64,000 nt of DNA from Scalesia atractyloides. Lineage: Eukaryota > Streptophyta > Magnoliopsida > Asterales > Asteraceae. Location: contig CAMTDV010000030.1 of the NCBI GenBank assembly GCA_947069175.1, forward strand, positions 102,262,411-102,326,410, written 5' to 3'. Every line of letters begins with the position of its first letter. Positions within the stretch are counted from its first letter, which is position 1. Positions 12,340-24,075 of this stretch are shown one piece after another. The position numbers and the translations under genes are program-made. The notes beneath the pieces are model-generated. The model saw only the letters and a program-made list of their open reading frames with translations. It did not search any database and was not told the origin of the DNA.

Positions 12340-14073
12340 GAGTTAAATGCTTGGTTGGTCCTTGTGGTTTGCGAAAATTGCAGACTTGGTCCCAGTGGTT
12401 CACTAATTACGCGCTTGGTCCTAATAGTTGTAATTTTTGCACTCGGGTGGTCCTTAACAGTAACCTATATTAAGTTTTTCAGTTAAATACGTGCAAAATT
12501 ACTAACTTGCCCCTAAACAAATAAAAAGAAAAAGAACTGAACACCCCTTTATCTTCTGCATCCTCTCCCCCCCCCCCCCATCTCTCTCTCTCTAAAACCC
12601 ACCACCCACCTCCACCGTTAGCCCATCACCACCACCACTGCCACCTTCAACCTACCACCACCTCCTCCACCGCCTCCTTCAACCGCTGCATCACCGGTCA
12701 TCTTCTCCGGTGAATTTCTGGCGAGGTGTTACAATTCCGGCTAAAATCAATAGCTGCAGGTTAATATTTCTAATGATGAATCAGATCAAAACAGTGATCA
12801 TGATGCAGCTAACATAGCTAAAAATGGTTCGATTGATGTACCGTCATCTTCAAAACAGAAACAAAAGCAACTAACTGACGATCATGAAGCCAGCAGCAGC
12901 AGCTTAAATAAACAATCACCGGTTAATTCGCGCATAGAAATATTCATGATCCACGTAGCTCAACCGAGCTATCTGGCCATGAGGATCCTGAGTCATAACC
13001 CGAAGCCACAGGTCATACCAGAATAGATCAACCACAAGAACAAGCTCATAATGATCATTCGTCAGGCGAGCAGAAAACCAAGCAGCTATCGGATAATAAT
13101 GTAACAAGTAGCAGCTCGAATAAAAAACTAACTGTTAATTCAACCAATGATCATCACAAACCTCATAACTCATCAGAACTTTCACATCATGAGGATCCAG
13201 ATTCAGATCAAGACTACACTGATGATCTAGATCCATTCTTAAGCTGAAGACACGAGGCCGAATTCGAAGAAACTAGTAGTGAATTCGAAGAATCTTACGC
13301 TAACAAAATCGTTAGAGATTCCGATTACGGCTCCAGATCGAGCTTCAAAAGCATAATTGCTGACAAACTGCTGGATACGAGGCAGAAAAAACCGGTGAAT
13401 CTGGAAAACGATGACGTACTATCGGAATATGAAAGTTCAGATCTGAAACACCATCGGATATTCGATCGAATTACCTCGAATTACTACGGTTATGAAGGCA
13501 GTGTGTCCTCCTATGACGGATCGACTTAATCGGGGATCAGTTAGAGAGAACGAGCGTCTCGAATCTTCACGGTGTGAACAATCCGGCGAGATTCGGCCGA
13601 CGAATGGCGTTTTCTGGTGAAACAACCGTCGTGAACCGACGGTTAGACGGTGGCACGTGCCACCATTGTTGTCCTCCACATGACCGTACATTCTCAGCCC
13701 AGCTTCCTCGACAGGCCCAGCATGTTTGTTGATGCAGCGGTTGAAGGAGGCGGTGGAGGAGGTGGTGGTGGGTTGAAGGTGGCAGTGGTGGTGGTGATGG
13801 GCTGACGGTGGAGGTGGGTGGTGGGTTTTAGAGAGGGGGGGGAGGAGGATGAAGAAGATAAAGGGGGATTCAGTTCTTTTTCTTTTTTTTATTTGTTTAG
13901 GGGCAAGTTAGTATTTTTGCACGTATTTAACTGAAAAACTTAACATAGGTTAGTGATAAGGACCACCCGAGTGCAAAAATTACAACTATTAGGACCAAGC
14001 GTGTAATTAGTGAACCACTGGGACCAAGTCTGCAGTTTTCACAAACCACAAGGACCAACCAAGCATTTAACTC
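12340..14073. mobile_element. Pack-MULE-like element, 1734 bp
   Basis: Long terminal inverted repeats of about 345-350 bp (12340-12692 and 13731-14073) start GAGTTAAATGCTTGGTTGGT and remain alignable along their length, including a CT-rich block and a CCACC/GGTGG block. Exact 9-bp duplications flank the element. No transposase is present. The ~1.04 kb interior looks coding-derived rather than transposon-derived, which is the Pack-MULE pattern of gene-fragment capture. The few differences between the arms indicate a fairly recent insertion. Confidence 0.85.
12762..13529 (+). pseudogene. Captured gene fragment inside the Pack-MULE
   Basis: From about 12762 a plus-strand frame reads through an acidic, Ser/Asn/His/Gln-rich sequence. 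The first part reads as an Asn/Asp/Ser-rich stretch. It breaks near 12930 and resumes one frame over with repeated HEDP-type motifs. It then has internal stops (about 13007 and 13246) and ends with a Tyr/Ser-rich stretch and a TAA near 13527. The composition is unlike the AT-rich flanks. I do not recognise the parent protein. The stops and frame change argue that the copy is non-functional, though the reading-frame bias shows a coding origin. Confidence 0.5.
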
Positions 14074-14082
14074 CACAAAAAA
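14074..14082 (+). repeat. 9-bp target duplication, right copy
   Basis: Exact CACAAAAAA copy matching 12331-12339, directly after the right inverted repeat. Confidence 0.8.
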
Positions 14083-14519
14083 TGAATTACAAACCAGAAA
14101 CCCTAAGCATTTGTTTTGCGTCAACGATTCATAATGTCCGTGAGAGTGTTAAACACGTGACTGCCTCTCGGGACGATTTCATCTGTTACCAATGTTTATT
14201 AGAATTATGTTAAGTACTTAAGTATGTTTGGATAATTAGGTTGGTATATTTTGGGTAGATCTATTTGGTGTCTTTGATGCCGACCATATTTGGAATTTAA
14301 TATATGTTTGTTTAATTATGTCTATGAATGCTTGTTTGTCTTTGTGTGTCTCACGTACCTAAAACGAATACAAACAAATACAAACAAATTCATTTCCTTA
14401 ATAAACAAACATGAACATAAAATCATGTTCGGTAAGTGTTCATGAACACATGCATATCCTTAACAGATGAACGCGAACAAAACCTAATTTGTATTCTTTT
14501 GATTCGTTTACAGCCCTAA

Positions 14520-15297
14520 TTACTGTGAGAAAATTTTGATGGGATTATTGTAAAAAAACGTAACTAATATGTTTTCCACATGTTAATTGAGGTGAAAAAA
14601 CCAAGTATATATTGGTTGTTGTTAGGTGCAAAATTATTAAAGAAGTTTCCAAATGTAAAAAGGTAAAAATGATAAAACAACATATTAAAAGTTAAAGTCC
14701 CATAATTTGTAATTCTCAAAATAAAATAAACAACTAATTTTGAAGCTTTAATTTGAACGTTGGGGATTAATTTGATCTTGATTTTTTTAGCTAATTTCCA
14801 TAGAATCACTTTTGTGATGTTTGGAGAAGTGGACACTTCAAAAGGAATGAAACAAATTTGACCCAAAAGTCAAAGACTTTATGTTGGCAGGCGGTAGTTG
14901 TCGGTGGGGGAACAGTGTTGGGTCCGCCATCGTTTGGCTTTTTCCGGCGATCCTTCACCGCTTATTATCTACCACACATTCATGTTTGTATTATTAAAGG
15001 GCAACCTACACGTGCAGCCGGAGTTTGTTGATCTTTTCATGACAATAGTGGTGGCTGGTGGCCGGAGGTTGATCTCAGGTGGTGTTTTTGTCTAACCATG
15101 AGAGTCCATGGTGGTAAGTTATGATTGATAAGTTAAGTTCCATATTTTATGAAAACTAGGAGCAATAAAGTAAGCTTGATTAAAGCTCGAATATAGGCAA
15201 AACGTCGAGCAACAATAAGGTTGTTGTCAGGTGGAATTTACGGGTTAAGTCGTGAAAACAACTTTTTTTGCGTATTGTTAGAACGAGTATGTTAAGC
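14520..15297. other. Intergenic, nothing recognised
   Basis: No supported gene. A minus-strand ORF of 100 codons near 14564-14866 has no recognisable domain and low-complexity AT-driven composition. Confidence 0.45.
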
Positions 15298-15584
15298 TAG
15301 GGGTGTTCAAAATATCTGAATCCGAAAATCCAATTTGAAGTATTCGATATCCGAAGATCGGAATTTTTCGGATTCGAATAGTATTTTTAAAAAATATCCG
15401 ATATTTCAGATATCCAAAATATAAGAAAATTTATAAATTTCTTTTCGGGTATTCGAAAATGTTCGTGGTTTAAAACAAATAAAATAAATAAATATATATT
15501 TGGATATTTGATTCATTATCCGAAATTCCGGATAGTGAAACCAGGTATCTGAAAATTGTGGATACCCGATTTTGAACCCCCGCC
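15298..15584. mobile_element. Element with TATCCGAA-type internal repeats
   Basis: It starts TAGGGGTGTTCAAAATAT and ends with TTTTGAACCCCC, giving short inverted ends. The interior is made of degenerate ATATCCGAA / TTCGGATAT words. Non-coding, and no clear target duplication. The TAGGGGTGTTCA-type start suggests a hAT-related MITE, but this is inference. Confidence 0.45.
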
Positions 15585-17330
15585 CAAGTTGGTTTGACAC
15601 CTCCAGACCCCGTGCATACAAGAGTCACGTGCATCATATTTTCCTAAACACTCCAAAAGCTAATAAAGTGTGGGTTATGGATCATTTATGGGCTTTTAAT
15701 GTTTTGTATATATTGGTTAAAGACTTACAGGCCCAAAGGGAAAGGATGGAAGACCTTTAAGGACATAGTTTATTGTAATGTAGTTAACGCAATGTGTATC
15801 TAGAGGCAAAACGTTGCTCAAAAGAAAACTCAATTTGCGTGCAGCATCATCTACATGCACAAAGTCCTACTTCGCGCTAGGGTTAAGGTCGAAAAGATAT
15901 TTCATGTAATTCTTTGATCAGTTGACCAAGTGCTTACATGTCAGATGGTCCATGTTTAGTGAAAAGTTAACTCTCATGTGAGTTTTAGATGTCCTTTTTT
16001 CTACTAATCTGGGTTGATATGCATGCAACTGTGTTTGTAGACGATTGAGGTGCATAATAGCTATTATATACATGATGTTTTAATAAGTGATATTAAGTGA
16101 TTGAGGTTAAGTAAATGTATGTAAACGAATTGACGGTAAATTGTTTAAGTCTTGTATTTGTTGCTAGAATTATTGATGTCTAGTGTATGTTACTAGAAAC
16201 GTGTTGATGGATCCTATGCAACACGTTAGTATAGTAGGTATTGATGATTGTCTTCGTGACCAACAATTAATGGCGCAGTTCGCTTCACAATGTGATGTTT
16301 TTTTACTATCGAAGTGGGCGTGCATAATGGATGTTAAAATGCGATTTAATAATGATTATTAAATGTTTTGATTGAAATGATAACTCCTCGTTTTTAAACT
16401 AACACAGACTCCTCATCGTAACTGGCCGTTTAGCATGCATGTCAGGTTAAATATGTATTGATGCTCGTTCATAAGTCACAACACGGAATGAGGGCTACCC
16501 TACCCTAAAGTCTAGCATCCTAATGACCACAGTGGACCTTTTCAGACTTTGATTGTTATGTGTAAACTTTGACGTTTTGATATACTTTTACGTTTTTCCG
16601 CAGCTATTACGTGACATTTATTAATTTAAGCACTTTGTTTTGATGCTTGAACCCAATTGTGAGGTCACCCGAGTTTGGGGCCTTACGCACCTTACACTCA
16701 GTAAGAATTTAAGTCACGGTCAAAGAGAGTTCATCCCCTAGAAGGCCAATCTATGGCATTGCATAACTGCGTCCACCACGGGTTTGGGGACTTAAATTCA
16801 ATAAGAATACGATGCCAGGTAGAGTGTTCATATTTGAAACTAAGCAAACAACACAAACAAAAGGAAGTTGGTTTGCTGGTTCGAGAATTGTGCACTTTAA
16901 CATCCAAGTCGATGGATTTAAACTTAAAGTGGATCATGTAAATCAAACTGCACGTTTAACCTTATTTTATTTATATATATATTTTTTTCATTTTTGAAAT
17001 ATACAGTTACGTGTATCCATTGTAATCATAAACCATCTTTTTATATAAACTCTAATATAACTAACTTTTTTATAAAAAAAATGTGTATACACCAGCAAAA
17101 TAGAACGATCAAATCGTTAAAACCGGCCTGTCCTACCAGACCACCAGCAACCCCACCCACCCAACCTAACCAGTTTAGTTTGTACTTTTCCAAACCGTTG
17201 TTAACAGCTAGACCTAGAATTTAAATGTGACGGACTACCTTTTCAATGTGATGGAGCTACCTTTCTGCAACATTTTTTTATACCAAACAAATCAATACAT
17301 GGTCAAAAGATAAAGAGTAATTACAAATAT
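15585..17330. other. Intergenic, nothing recognised
   Basis: No supported gene. ORFs of about 60-76 codons near 16731-17224 lack domains and occur on both strands of the same sequence. Confidence 0.45.
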
Positions 17331-17339
17331 CGTATGTTT

Positions 17340-17396
17340 TTTAAGGGGTGCACCCGCCCACCCACCAAGACACATAGGTCCGCCCCTGGCTGCAAA
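17340..17396 (-). mobile_element. hAT end fragment (CAGGGGCGGAC)
   Basis: On the minus strand this reads CAGGGGCGGACCTATG and continues into GGGTGCACCCC, like the ends of the hAT-type elements at 55785-56829 and 60368-60552. No partner end was found upstream, so it appears truncated. Confidence 0.35.
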
Positions 17397-17568
17397 TGCA
17401 ATGAGTCCACCCCCAATGATTCGATCCCAGTTGAATGTAGGCGGTGAAGAGGATGAAAGAACAGGGTGATGGGGTGGCGGTGGTCGCAGGCAGTGGTGGC
17501 GATGGTTTTAGCCTTTTAGGTGCTGCTTGACTAGTGAAGTTTTATGGAAGAAGTAAATATTTCACTAG

Positions 17569-17761
17569 GGTTGCAAACGTACCAAATGTCCGGCGAACGA
17601 TTTGTGAACCGTTCTATGGAAAATTCGTTTGTGTTCGTGCGTTTATTAAACAAACGAACACGAACAAGAAATTTCGTATGTTTAGTTAAATGAACGAACA
17701 TGAACAGAGGCTGCATTCGTTCATTTATGTTCGTGTTCGTTCGGTTCGTTTGCAGCCCTAT
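17569..17761. mobile_element. GTTCGTTTG element, short form
   Basis: About 190 bp bounded by AGGGTTGCAAACG and CGTTTGCAGCCCT as inverted ends. The interior is GAACGAACA / TGTTCGTTC words on both strands. It lies just upstream of the SKIP promoter. Non-coding. Confidence 0.55.
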
Positions 17762-17769
17762 CCATGACA

Positions 17770-18050
17770 CCATTGTATATAATTAACATAACCTCACTAA
17801 CACTGTCACACTTAAAAATCAAACAACAAACCGAAGATAATCGAGGGGCTGAAAATGTGAAGTTACTCAAAAACAAATAATATCACGCCGCCTCATCCCC
17901 TGAATTGAAGAAACCCTAAATTGCAAAAACGGGAATCACGATCCCCAATTTCACCCTAACCAGAAGACTCGATTCATCTCAAATTCAATATCGATTAAGT
18001 TCTCCATCTCTGGATCGATCGATCGTTGATCCAGATTGTATAAATCTCAG
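17770..18050 (+). promoter_or_regulatory. SKIP promoter and non-coding first exon
   Basis: A TATA-like TGTATATAAT lies near 17775. An exact telo-box (AAACCCTAA, 17911-17919), common in promoters of plant translation and housekeeping genes, follows. The leader is pyrimidine-rich and ends AATCTCAG at 18050, next to GTCTGT, a plausible 5' splice site. The transcription start is not determined. Confidence 0.5.
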
Positions 18051-19186
18051 GTCTGTCACCATTATTTTTTTCTACATCTGATCTATTTAATCTGTAACTT
18101 TTTCATGTATGTATATGTTTCGTAACAACTTAGATTAGATGCTGATGACGGTTTCCGGTTGCTAACTGTTGGAAAATCTGTTGAATTGCATACGGCTAGA
18201 TTTATGAATTTGACCTAATTTTAATGATTGATGTTTATCTGTTTGTGTGTGATATAGTGATTATACTGCTGCGTAGAGGTGTTTATTTGATTGAAATTGG
18301 TAAAGTTTGTTTGATTGTTGCTTTATTACAAGTTTGTGTATTAGCTGCATATGTTTAGATGATGGTATTAGAGGGGACGGGGTGGTCCGTGGTAGAGGAA
18401 GGACCATGCGTTGAATGGCATGATTCACCACCGCCACTGGTCTCTATCACGCGTCAAACATAAAACGCGTTGCGGTGAACACGCATGAAGATTTTTGGGT
18501 TGTGAGGGAAATTGTTGGACGTGGTGAGTGATGGGCGCCCCTACCCTATTATTTTGAAAATTTGTTTGATTCTTGTTATGTGTGAGTGTTCTGCCTCCGT
18601 TTGGTTTTAACTGGTTGAGTTAGTTGCTACTTTATTACAAATTTATTTGATTAATTGCATACGAAACCTGCTTGATTGGTTTTATGTATGAGCTTGTATC
18701 GAAAGTGAGAAACGCACAAAAGCGACACGGTCTAAAACCAAGGCGTGAAGTCCCAAGCGCAAAGCGCATCGCTTTTCGTATCTGAGGTGTAAATTATTAT
18801 AATTTTTATATATTTCTTATAGGTTTCTAGCATCATTTACCCGATAATTAGACACAAGCTTTATATATTTCCTAAGGCGATTTTTGTTGCCAAAAAAGGG
18901 CGCCTCAGTTGCGCTTCATGTATTAGTCGCGCCTTGTGTAGGCTGAGGACTGCGCCTTGGGTGCGCGCGCTTCTTTAAACTAAGTCTATGAGTTATGGTA
19001 TGCTATACTATCGTTATTTATTTGTTTGTGCTGTTGTTTAAGTTGTTTCAGTTAAGTGATGTTTTTCTTCTGCTGTGATGAATCTATTGCATAGAATGTT
19101 TGTCCAATTTTTTATCAGTTTGCATTATATAACTATAAACTTGCTAGCATTTATTACACAATGATGTGTTCGGTTCCTCTTTGTAG
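18051..19186 (+). other. SKIP 5'UTR intron (predicted)
   Basis: The intron runs from CAG|GTCTGT at 18050/18051 to a T-rich TTTGTAG at 19186, twelve bases before the ATG. It carries two repeat elements. One, about 18371-18547, has GGGGACGGGGTGG / GGGCGCCCCTACCC ends and shares interior phrases with 26890-27178. The other, about 18700-18985, has GCGCCTT / AAGGCGC words. A retained 5' intron argues against this locus being a processed retrocopy. Confidence 0.6.
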
Positions 19187-19198
19187 GTTTTCACAACA

Positions 19199-21061
19199 AT
19201 GGCAGCTCTGAAGGAGATCTTGCCACCTGCTAAATCATCCGCTGCTACATTCTATGATCATTCAAGTGATCCGTGGTTCAAACAAAGATATTCTGCTTCA
19301 ACAGAAGAGGAAGTAGCCAATGTTGTTAAAATCAACCCTATCCCAATATACAACACCCCAGAAAGATTAAATATCGGCCATCGAAACCACAAGATTTTGG
19401 CGATGGTGGAGCGTTTCCCGAGATTCACTATGCACAATATCCACTTGATATGGGTCGAAAAAAAGATTCGAATTCTGGCCCGAAAACATTACCCGTTACT
19501 GTCGATGACAAGGGGAATTTAACATTTGATGCTATTGTGAAGCAGAATGAAAATTCTAGAAAGATTGTTTATTCACAACACAGAGATATTATTCCGAAGA
19601 TTCTGAAAGACGATGAAGAAGAGTACGAAGAAGACGATGAGAAACAACAAGAGATTGAAAAAACCACACTGCAAACAAAAGAAGCGCTTGAAAAGATCGT
19701 AAACGTGAGGTTGAGTGCTGCGCAACCTAAAAATGTTCAAACGCAATCTCAAGATTCGAAATTTATCAAGTACAAACCATCACAGCAGTCGGCTGCTTTT
19801 AATTCGGTGCAAAGGAAAGAATTATCCGGATGGTGGAAATGCCGGTGGACCCGTTAGAGCCACCGAAGTTTAAACACAAGAGAGTCCCGAAAGCTAACGG
19901 GTCACCCCGGTTCCTGTCATGCACTCGCCGCCACGCCTGTGACGGTTAAGGACCAGCAAGATTGGAAAATTCCTCCGTGTATTTCTAACTGGAAGAACCC
20001 GAAAGGGTACACCATCCCTCTCGATAAACGTTTAGCAGCCGATGGTAGAGGGCTTCAAGAGGTTCAAATTAACGATAATTTCGCAAAGCTTTCAGAAGCT
20101 TTGTATGTAGCGGAACAACAGGCCCGTGAAGCCGTTTCCATGAGGTCCAAAGTTCAAAAGGAAATGATGATGAAAGAAAAAGAAAGAAAAGAGCAGGAAT
20201 TGCGTGCTTTGGCTCAAAAAGCCCGATCTGAAAGAACTGGTACCGGGCCCGCTATTGGTTCGGGTCCAGGCTCGTTTGCACCTGACATGAGTATGATGGA
20301 TACTGATGAGCCGATGCGACCCGAACATGAGCATGAACGTGAACATGAACGTAAACATAATCGTGGCTCTGATCGTGGCCGGGATCGAGACCAGCCCAGA
20401 GAGACAAAAGAGGAGAGAGAAGAACGGATTCAGAGAGAGAAAATCCGAGAAGAACGACGTAGAGAACGTGAGAGAGAAAGACGATTGGAAGCTAAAGACG
20501 CAGCCATGGGAAAAAAGAGCAAGATCACACGTGATCGGGACCGTGACATCAGCGAAAAGGTGGCTCTTGGTATGGCGTCGGCTGGGTCGGGCCGTGGGGG
20601 TGAGGTCATGTACGACCAACGGTTATTTAACCAAGAAAAGGGAATGGAGTCCGGTTTCGCAACCGATGATCAATACAATATATACGAAAAGGCTTGTTCA
20701 CTGCGCAACCGACATTATCGACATTATACAGGCCGAAGAAGGATGCTGACGATGAGATGTACGGTGGTGCTGATGAACAGCTTGAGAAGATTAGGAAGAC
20801 GGACCGGTTCAAACCGGATAAAGGGTTCACGGGTGCGGGTGAGAAGAGCGGTCCGAGAGGCGGACCGGTTGAGTTTGAGAGGGACGTAGTTGAAGATGCT
20901 GATCCGTTTGGTCTGGACCAGTTTTTGACAGAGGTTAAGGGTGGAAAGAAACCGTTGGATAAGATTGGGAGTGGCGGGACCATGAGAGCGAGTGGTGGTG
21001 GGTCACGAGACGGTATGAAGGGTCAGGTAGGACCCGTATTGGGTTTGAAAAGGGGCGGTGA
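19199..21061 (+). CDS. SKIP: SKIP/SNW-domain splicing and transcription factor
   Basis: Plant homologue of SKIP/SNW1 (yeast Prp45), a nuclear spliceosome component that also acts as a transcriptional co-regulator. The start MAALKEILPPAKSSAATFYD is the family's N terminus. Conserved blocks follow in order: GDGGAFPEIHYAQYPLDMGR, QNENSRKIVYSQH, YKPSQQSAAFNS, the SNW core with ISNWKNPKGYTIPLDKRLAA (about residue 260), a long Arg/Glu/Lys helix, KKSKITRDRDRDISEKVALG and a GSGGTMRASGG tail. As given, six single-base losses break the frame at 19356-19359 (C run), 19806-19807 (G), 19905-19908 (C), 19936-19937 (C), 20691-20692 (G) and 21020-21022 (G). Allowing for them gives about 622 residues, close to the ~610 I recall for Arabidopsis, ending FEKGR at TGA 21059-21061. 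No in-frame stop remains and conserved residues are intact, so I favour consensus error over a pseudogene. Confidence 0.9.
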
Positions 21062-22633
21062 TTTGAGCCCAAGTGTTCGCTGGCCCCGCAGTCGGTTGCT
21101 GTGAAGGGCTTTGCTTGCTTTGAATGTTGAAGTATTTTGATTTGTATTAAACCTGGATGTTTGTCTTATTACTCTAAATATGGATGCTAGCTTGTGTTGT
21201 TTTATTGGTACTTACCGTTTTAAAATATAAAACTGAGAAGTAAATGTGGTTGTTGAGTATGAGTAGTTGAAAAACTGTTAAAACTGTATTTAACCTGCTG
21301 TTTAAAGAGCAGACTAGATCATATTATGATCGTCACAGTGCGGTCGGTCATGTGTTGTTTGTATGATGATTAAGCAAGATCCTGCGAGTAGTCTAGATAC
21401 AACTATGTGTCCGTATCTTAGAAGTTAATGTGGTAACAAATCGGATATTGGTCAAGGACTGATATTTGAGATATTGGTTATCGCAGTGGGAAATATTTGG
21501 AAAGATTTGTCTGAGAGTAGTCAAATAAGGTTGTCGATTTCGGCTGCAGAAAGTAATACAAGCATCAAACATTATACAAAAGAAAGTAATTACAGAACTT
21601 GTAAGGTCAAGACAATTAGCAGTAAGTTTAAAACATAGATATTCAAAAGATCACATATAAGTTTTGCTCAATTATGTATAATGCAAAACTAGACGTGCCC
21701 TTTCGTGTTGATGATTTTGTTTTAGTGTTCTTCGAGTTGGATAGGATTTCATAACGCACCAAATGAATCGTCAAATAGAACTCAAACTTAATGTAAAAAA
21801 TGCAAATTAAACACACGATCATTGTCAGTTTTCAAGTGATCAAGGATGGAAGAAACTAACAACAATTGTGTGTGTGTCTATATATATATCAAAGAGATAA
21901 AATCTTAAATAATAATTAAGTTTCAAAATTATTTCAATGAACTTATTCAGTTTATTCATAGTTATACTGTAACCATACAAACTACTTATTATTGTTTCAT
22001 TGTTGTAAATTTTTATACAAGTTTTATTTTTTAAACCTAACTTGACTTAAATAGTTCATCTATAAAATTTGGTTACTATTTAGTGATTAGATTTTTTAAG
22101 TTGGCTTTGAATGAAACAATTATAAAACTTAGTTTATGTTAAGCGAGTTTTTTTTTCTTTTTCAAAATTACCTCCTACTACAAGTTATACTTGAAAAAAA
22201 TAATGAATAAATAGTAACCAAAGATTCATCTATGTTCCTTTTAAATCACTTAATTTTAGTTTTCTTCTAATTTTATATTTCTTTTAATATTTATATATAA
22301 AAAAGTTTCACAACAATGAAACTTGAACCAAGTAGCAACTAGCAATAATGTTAGATTTATAGGCTCAGCCCAACAAAAACTTTTTATACAAGCCCAATGT
22401 AGAACTTTGGGCTTCTTTATGTTAAGAAAAGTTAGACCCAATCGACAACCCGTGTATGTATTATCAAAACGATAGGCAAATTACTAAGATAAATTAAAAT
22501 GGGTTCATGTGTTTAAAATATAAAATATATTGTCATGTGTGCATTTACCCACATAACAATTTATTTTTGGTGAAAATAATCTTGTTAATATTTCTCTCTG
22601 AATATTTAAACAAAAAATAAGGGGAAAAAAAAG
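21062..22633. other. SKIP 3' flank and intergenic
   Basis: The first 150 bp probably hold the SKIP 3'UTR (T-rich, TGTATTAAA near 21145). No canonical AATAAA close to the stop was noted. The remainder is AT-rich with no supported gene. Confidence 0.4.
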
Positions 22634-22998
22634 AGTTAGCTACCATTTTCGTCCATGTGGTTTGTTCACTTTTGTCATTTCAGATCATTTTTAAAAAATG
22701 CACCAGTTTTCCCCCTAACATACTAGAAATGTGCTACTTAGTCCAAAAATTAAAACCAAGTTAAATCAGTCATGTTAAATGAAGGGTATTATTTAACCCA
22801 GTTAAATAAGGTGAAAATAAAAGAAATATAAAATGACAATAATACCCTTCATTTAACATGTATGACTTAACTGAGTTTTAATTTTTGGACTGAAGTGACA
22901 TGTTTCCAGTATGTCAGGGAGGAAACTGGTGCATTTTTTAAAATTGGCCTAAAATGACAAAAGTGAACAAATCACATGGACGAAAATGACAGTTAACT
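22634..22998. mobile_element. Foldback MITE (~365 bp)
   Basis: Near-palindromic element. The left end AGTTAGCTACCATTTTCGTC and the complement of the right end (AGTTAACTGTCATTTTCGTC) match. The arms continue with CACTTTTGTCATTT, ATGCACCAGTTT and CATTTAACATG words over about 170 bp each. A-rich flanks prevent a clear target-duplication call. Mutator-like ends are likely but not proven. Confidence 0.7.
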
Positions 22999-23774
22999 AA
23001 AAAAACATATTGATATATGTATTAACCAATGTTTTGAATACCCATATTGGTTCTGACCAGCTTGTCCAACAAGTTACAAATCATAAACCACTCTTCATGG
23101 TACATGTTTAAGATTTCCATTTTAACACAATATATATTTCATTATCCTAAAGATAATGACAATGTAAGACTTGTTCATGAGACAGTTTATTTTATAGAAT
23201 CGAGAAGGTCCTAGGAGGGTCTACGTGCTTGTTCTAACATTAATTGTTAGAAAGAAAAAACTTGTACGGCAGATCCATGATTAAGAACTGTCGTGTATTA
23301 AACTATGTTAAAATTTTAAAAAGAAAAGACATAATACAACATACCGCATGTAATATATCATGTACCTCTCAAACCTCAATTATTCATTTTGTCTATTAAA
23401 CTTGTCAATTGCCCCAAATTAATTATGAAATCGACAATTGCATTTAATTTAAACTTTTGACACATCACCGTGACTTCTCTATTGTTTATTTTAATTATTG
23501 AAGTTTGACTTGTTATCCCTTATAGACAGATGATACATACATACATATATGCATACACATACATTATTATGTACATACATGCATAGAGGTTGAAATGACA
23601 ATTAACTATGAACCAACAATATAACCTAATGGAAGTTGATTTTTTTAGGTAAGAAGCCTTATGTTTATAGCAAAAAAAAAAACATTATTATTGTTATTAT
23701 TATCATTAGGTAAATAGGATTTTAATAATTTTTTGACTAATTGTCTTGAGTTAATCCCAATACAACAAATGTTT
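22999..23774. other. Intergenic, nothing recognised
   Basis: AT-rich. ACATACAT/GCATACAT microsatellite-like sequence lies near 23535-23583 and an ATT-rich tract near 23680-23710. No gene found. Confidence 0.45.
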
Positions 23775-24075
23775 ATTAACAAACCTAACTTTGAACATAT
23801 TTTTTAGTAATCTCATACTAACTGAAAGTTAATCTAGTTAGTTTTCGCTGACGTAGACTACCACATAAGCACTCCACGTCATCAAAACTGGTCACATAAG
23901 TAATCCACATCATCAAAACTTTGATTATTTACCACATAAGTAGTCATGACTTCATGTTATCAACGCTTTTGACTATTTTTTGCCACATAAACAGTCTCCG
24001 TCAACAAAAACTAAGTTAACTTTCAGTTGTTATGAGATCGCTAAAGAAAAACATATTTAAAATTAGGATTGTCTG
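23775..24075. mobile_element. Foldback MITE (~300 bp)
   Basis: The left arm (CCTAACTTTGAACATATTTT, then ATCTCATACTAACTGAAAGTTAA) and the right arm (GTTAACTTTCAGTTGTTATGAGAT, then AAACATATTTAAAATTAGG) are inverted copies. The spacer has repeated CCACATAAG words. Non-coding, superfamily undetermined. Confidence 0.6.

Larger units (their letters stand above)
12045..14515. mobile_element. GTTCGTTTG element split by a Pack-MULE
   Basis: The left part (12045-12330) begins with GCAAACGAACTG and holds many GTTCGTT/AACGAAC words. The right part (14083-14515) ends with GATTCGTTTACAGCCCT and has the same words. Elements with the same ends (TGCAAACGAA / TTCGTTTGCAGCCC) occur at 17569-17761 and 47265-47775. 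The middle is AT-rich, as in the 47-kb copy, and is interrupted by the Pack-MULE at 12340-14073. Non-coding. The family's class is not known to me. Confidence 0.45.

Noticed and set aside
12222..12486. ORFs of 71-83 codons beginning in the (AT)n tract
   Set aside because: They run from a microsatellite into the Pack-MULE inverted repeat; the same sequence appears inverted at 13927-14124.
14564..14866. 100-codon minus-strand ORF
   Set aside because: Low-complexity Lys/Asn/Phe composition expected from AT-rich DNA; no domain.
20092..20619. 175-codon minus-strand ORF
   Set aside because: Antisense shadow of the Arg/Glu-rich SKIP coding region; no domain of its own.
20627..20983. 118-codon minus-strand ORF
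   Set aside because: Antisense to the conserved C-terminal part of SKIP.
19199..21061. SKIP locus as a processed retrocopy
   Set aside because: A 5'UTR intron with plausible splice sites and a telo-box promoter precede it, there is no poly-A tract after the stop, and the frame breaks are limited to homopolymers.
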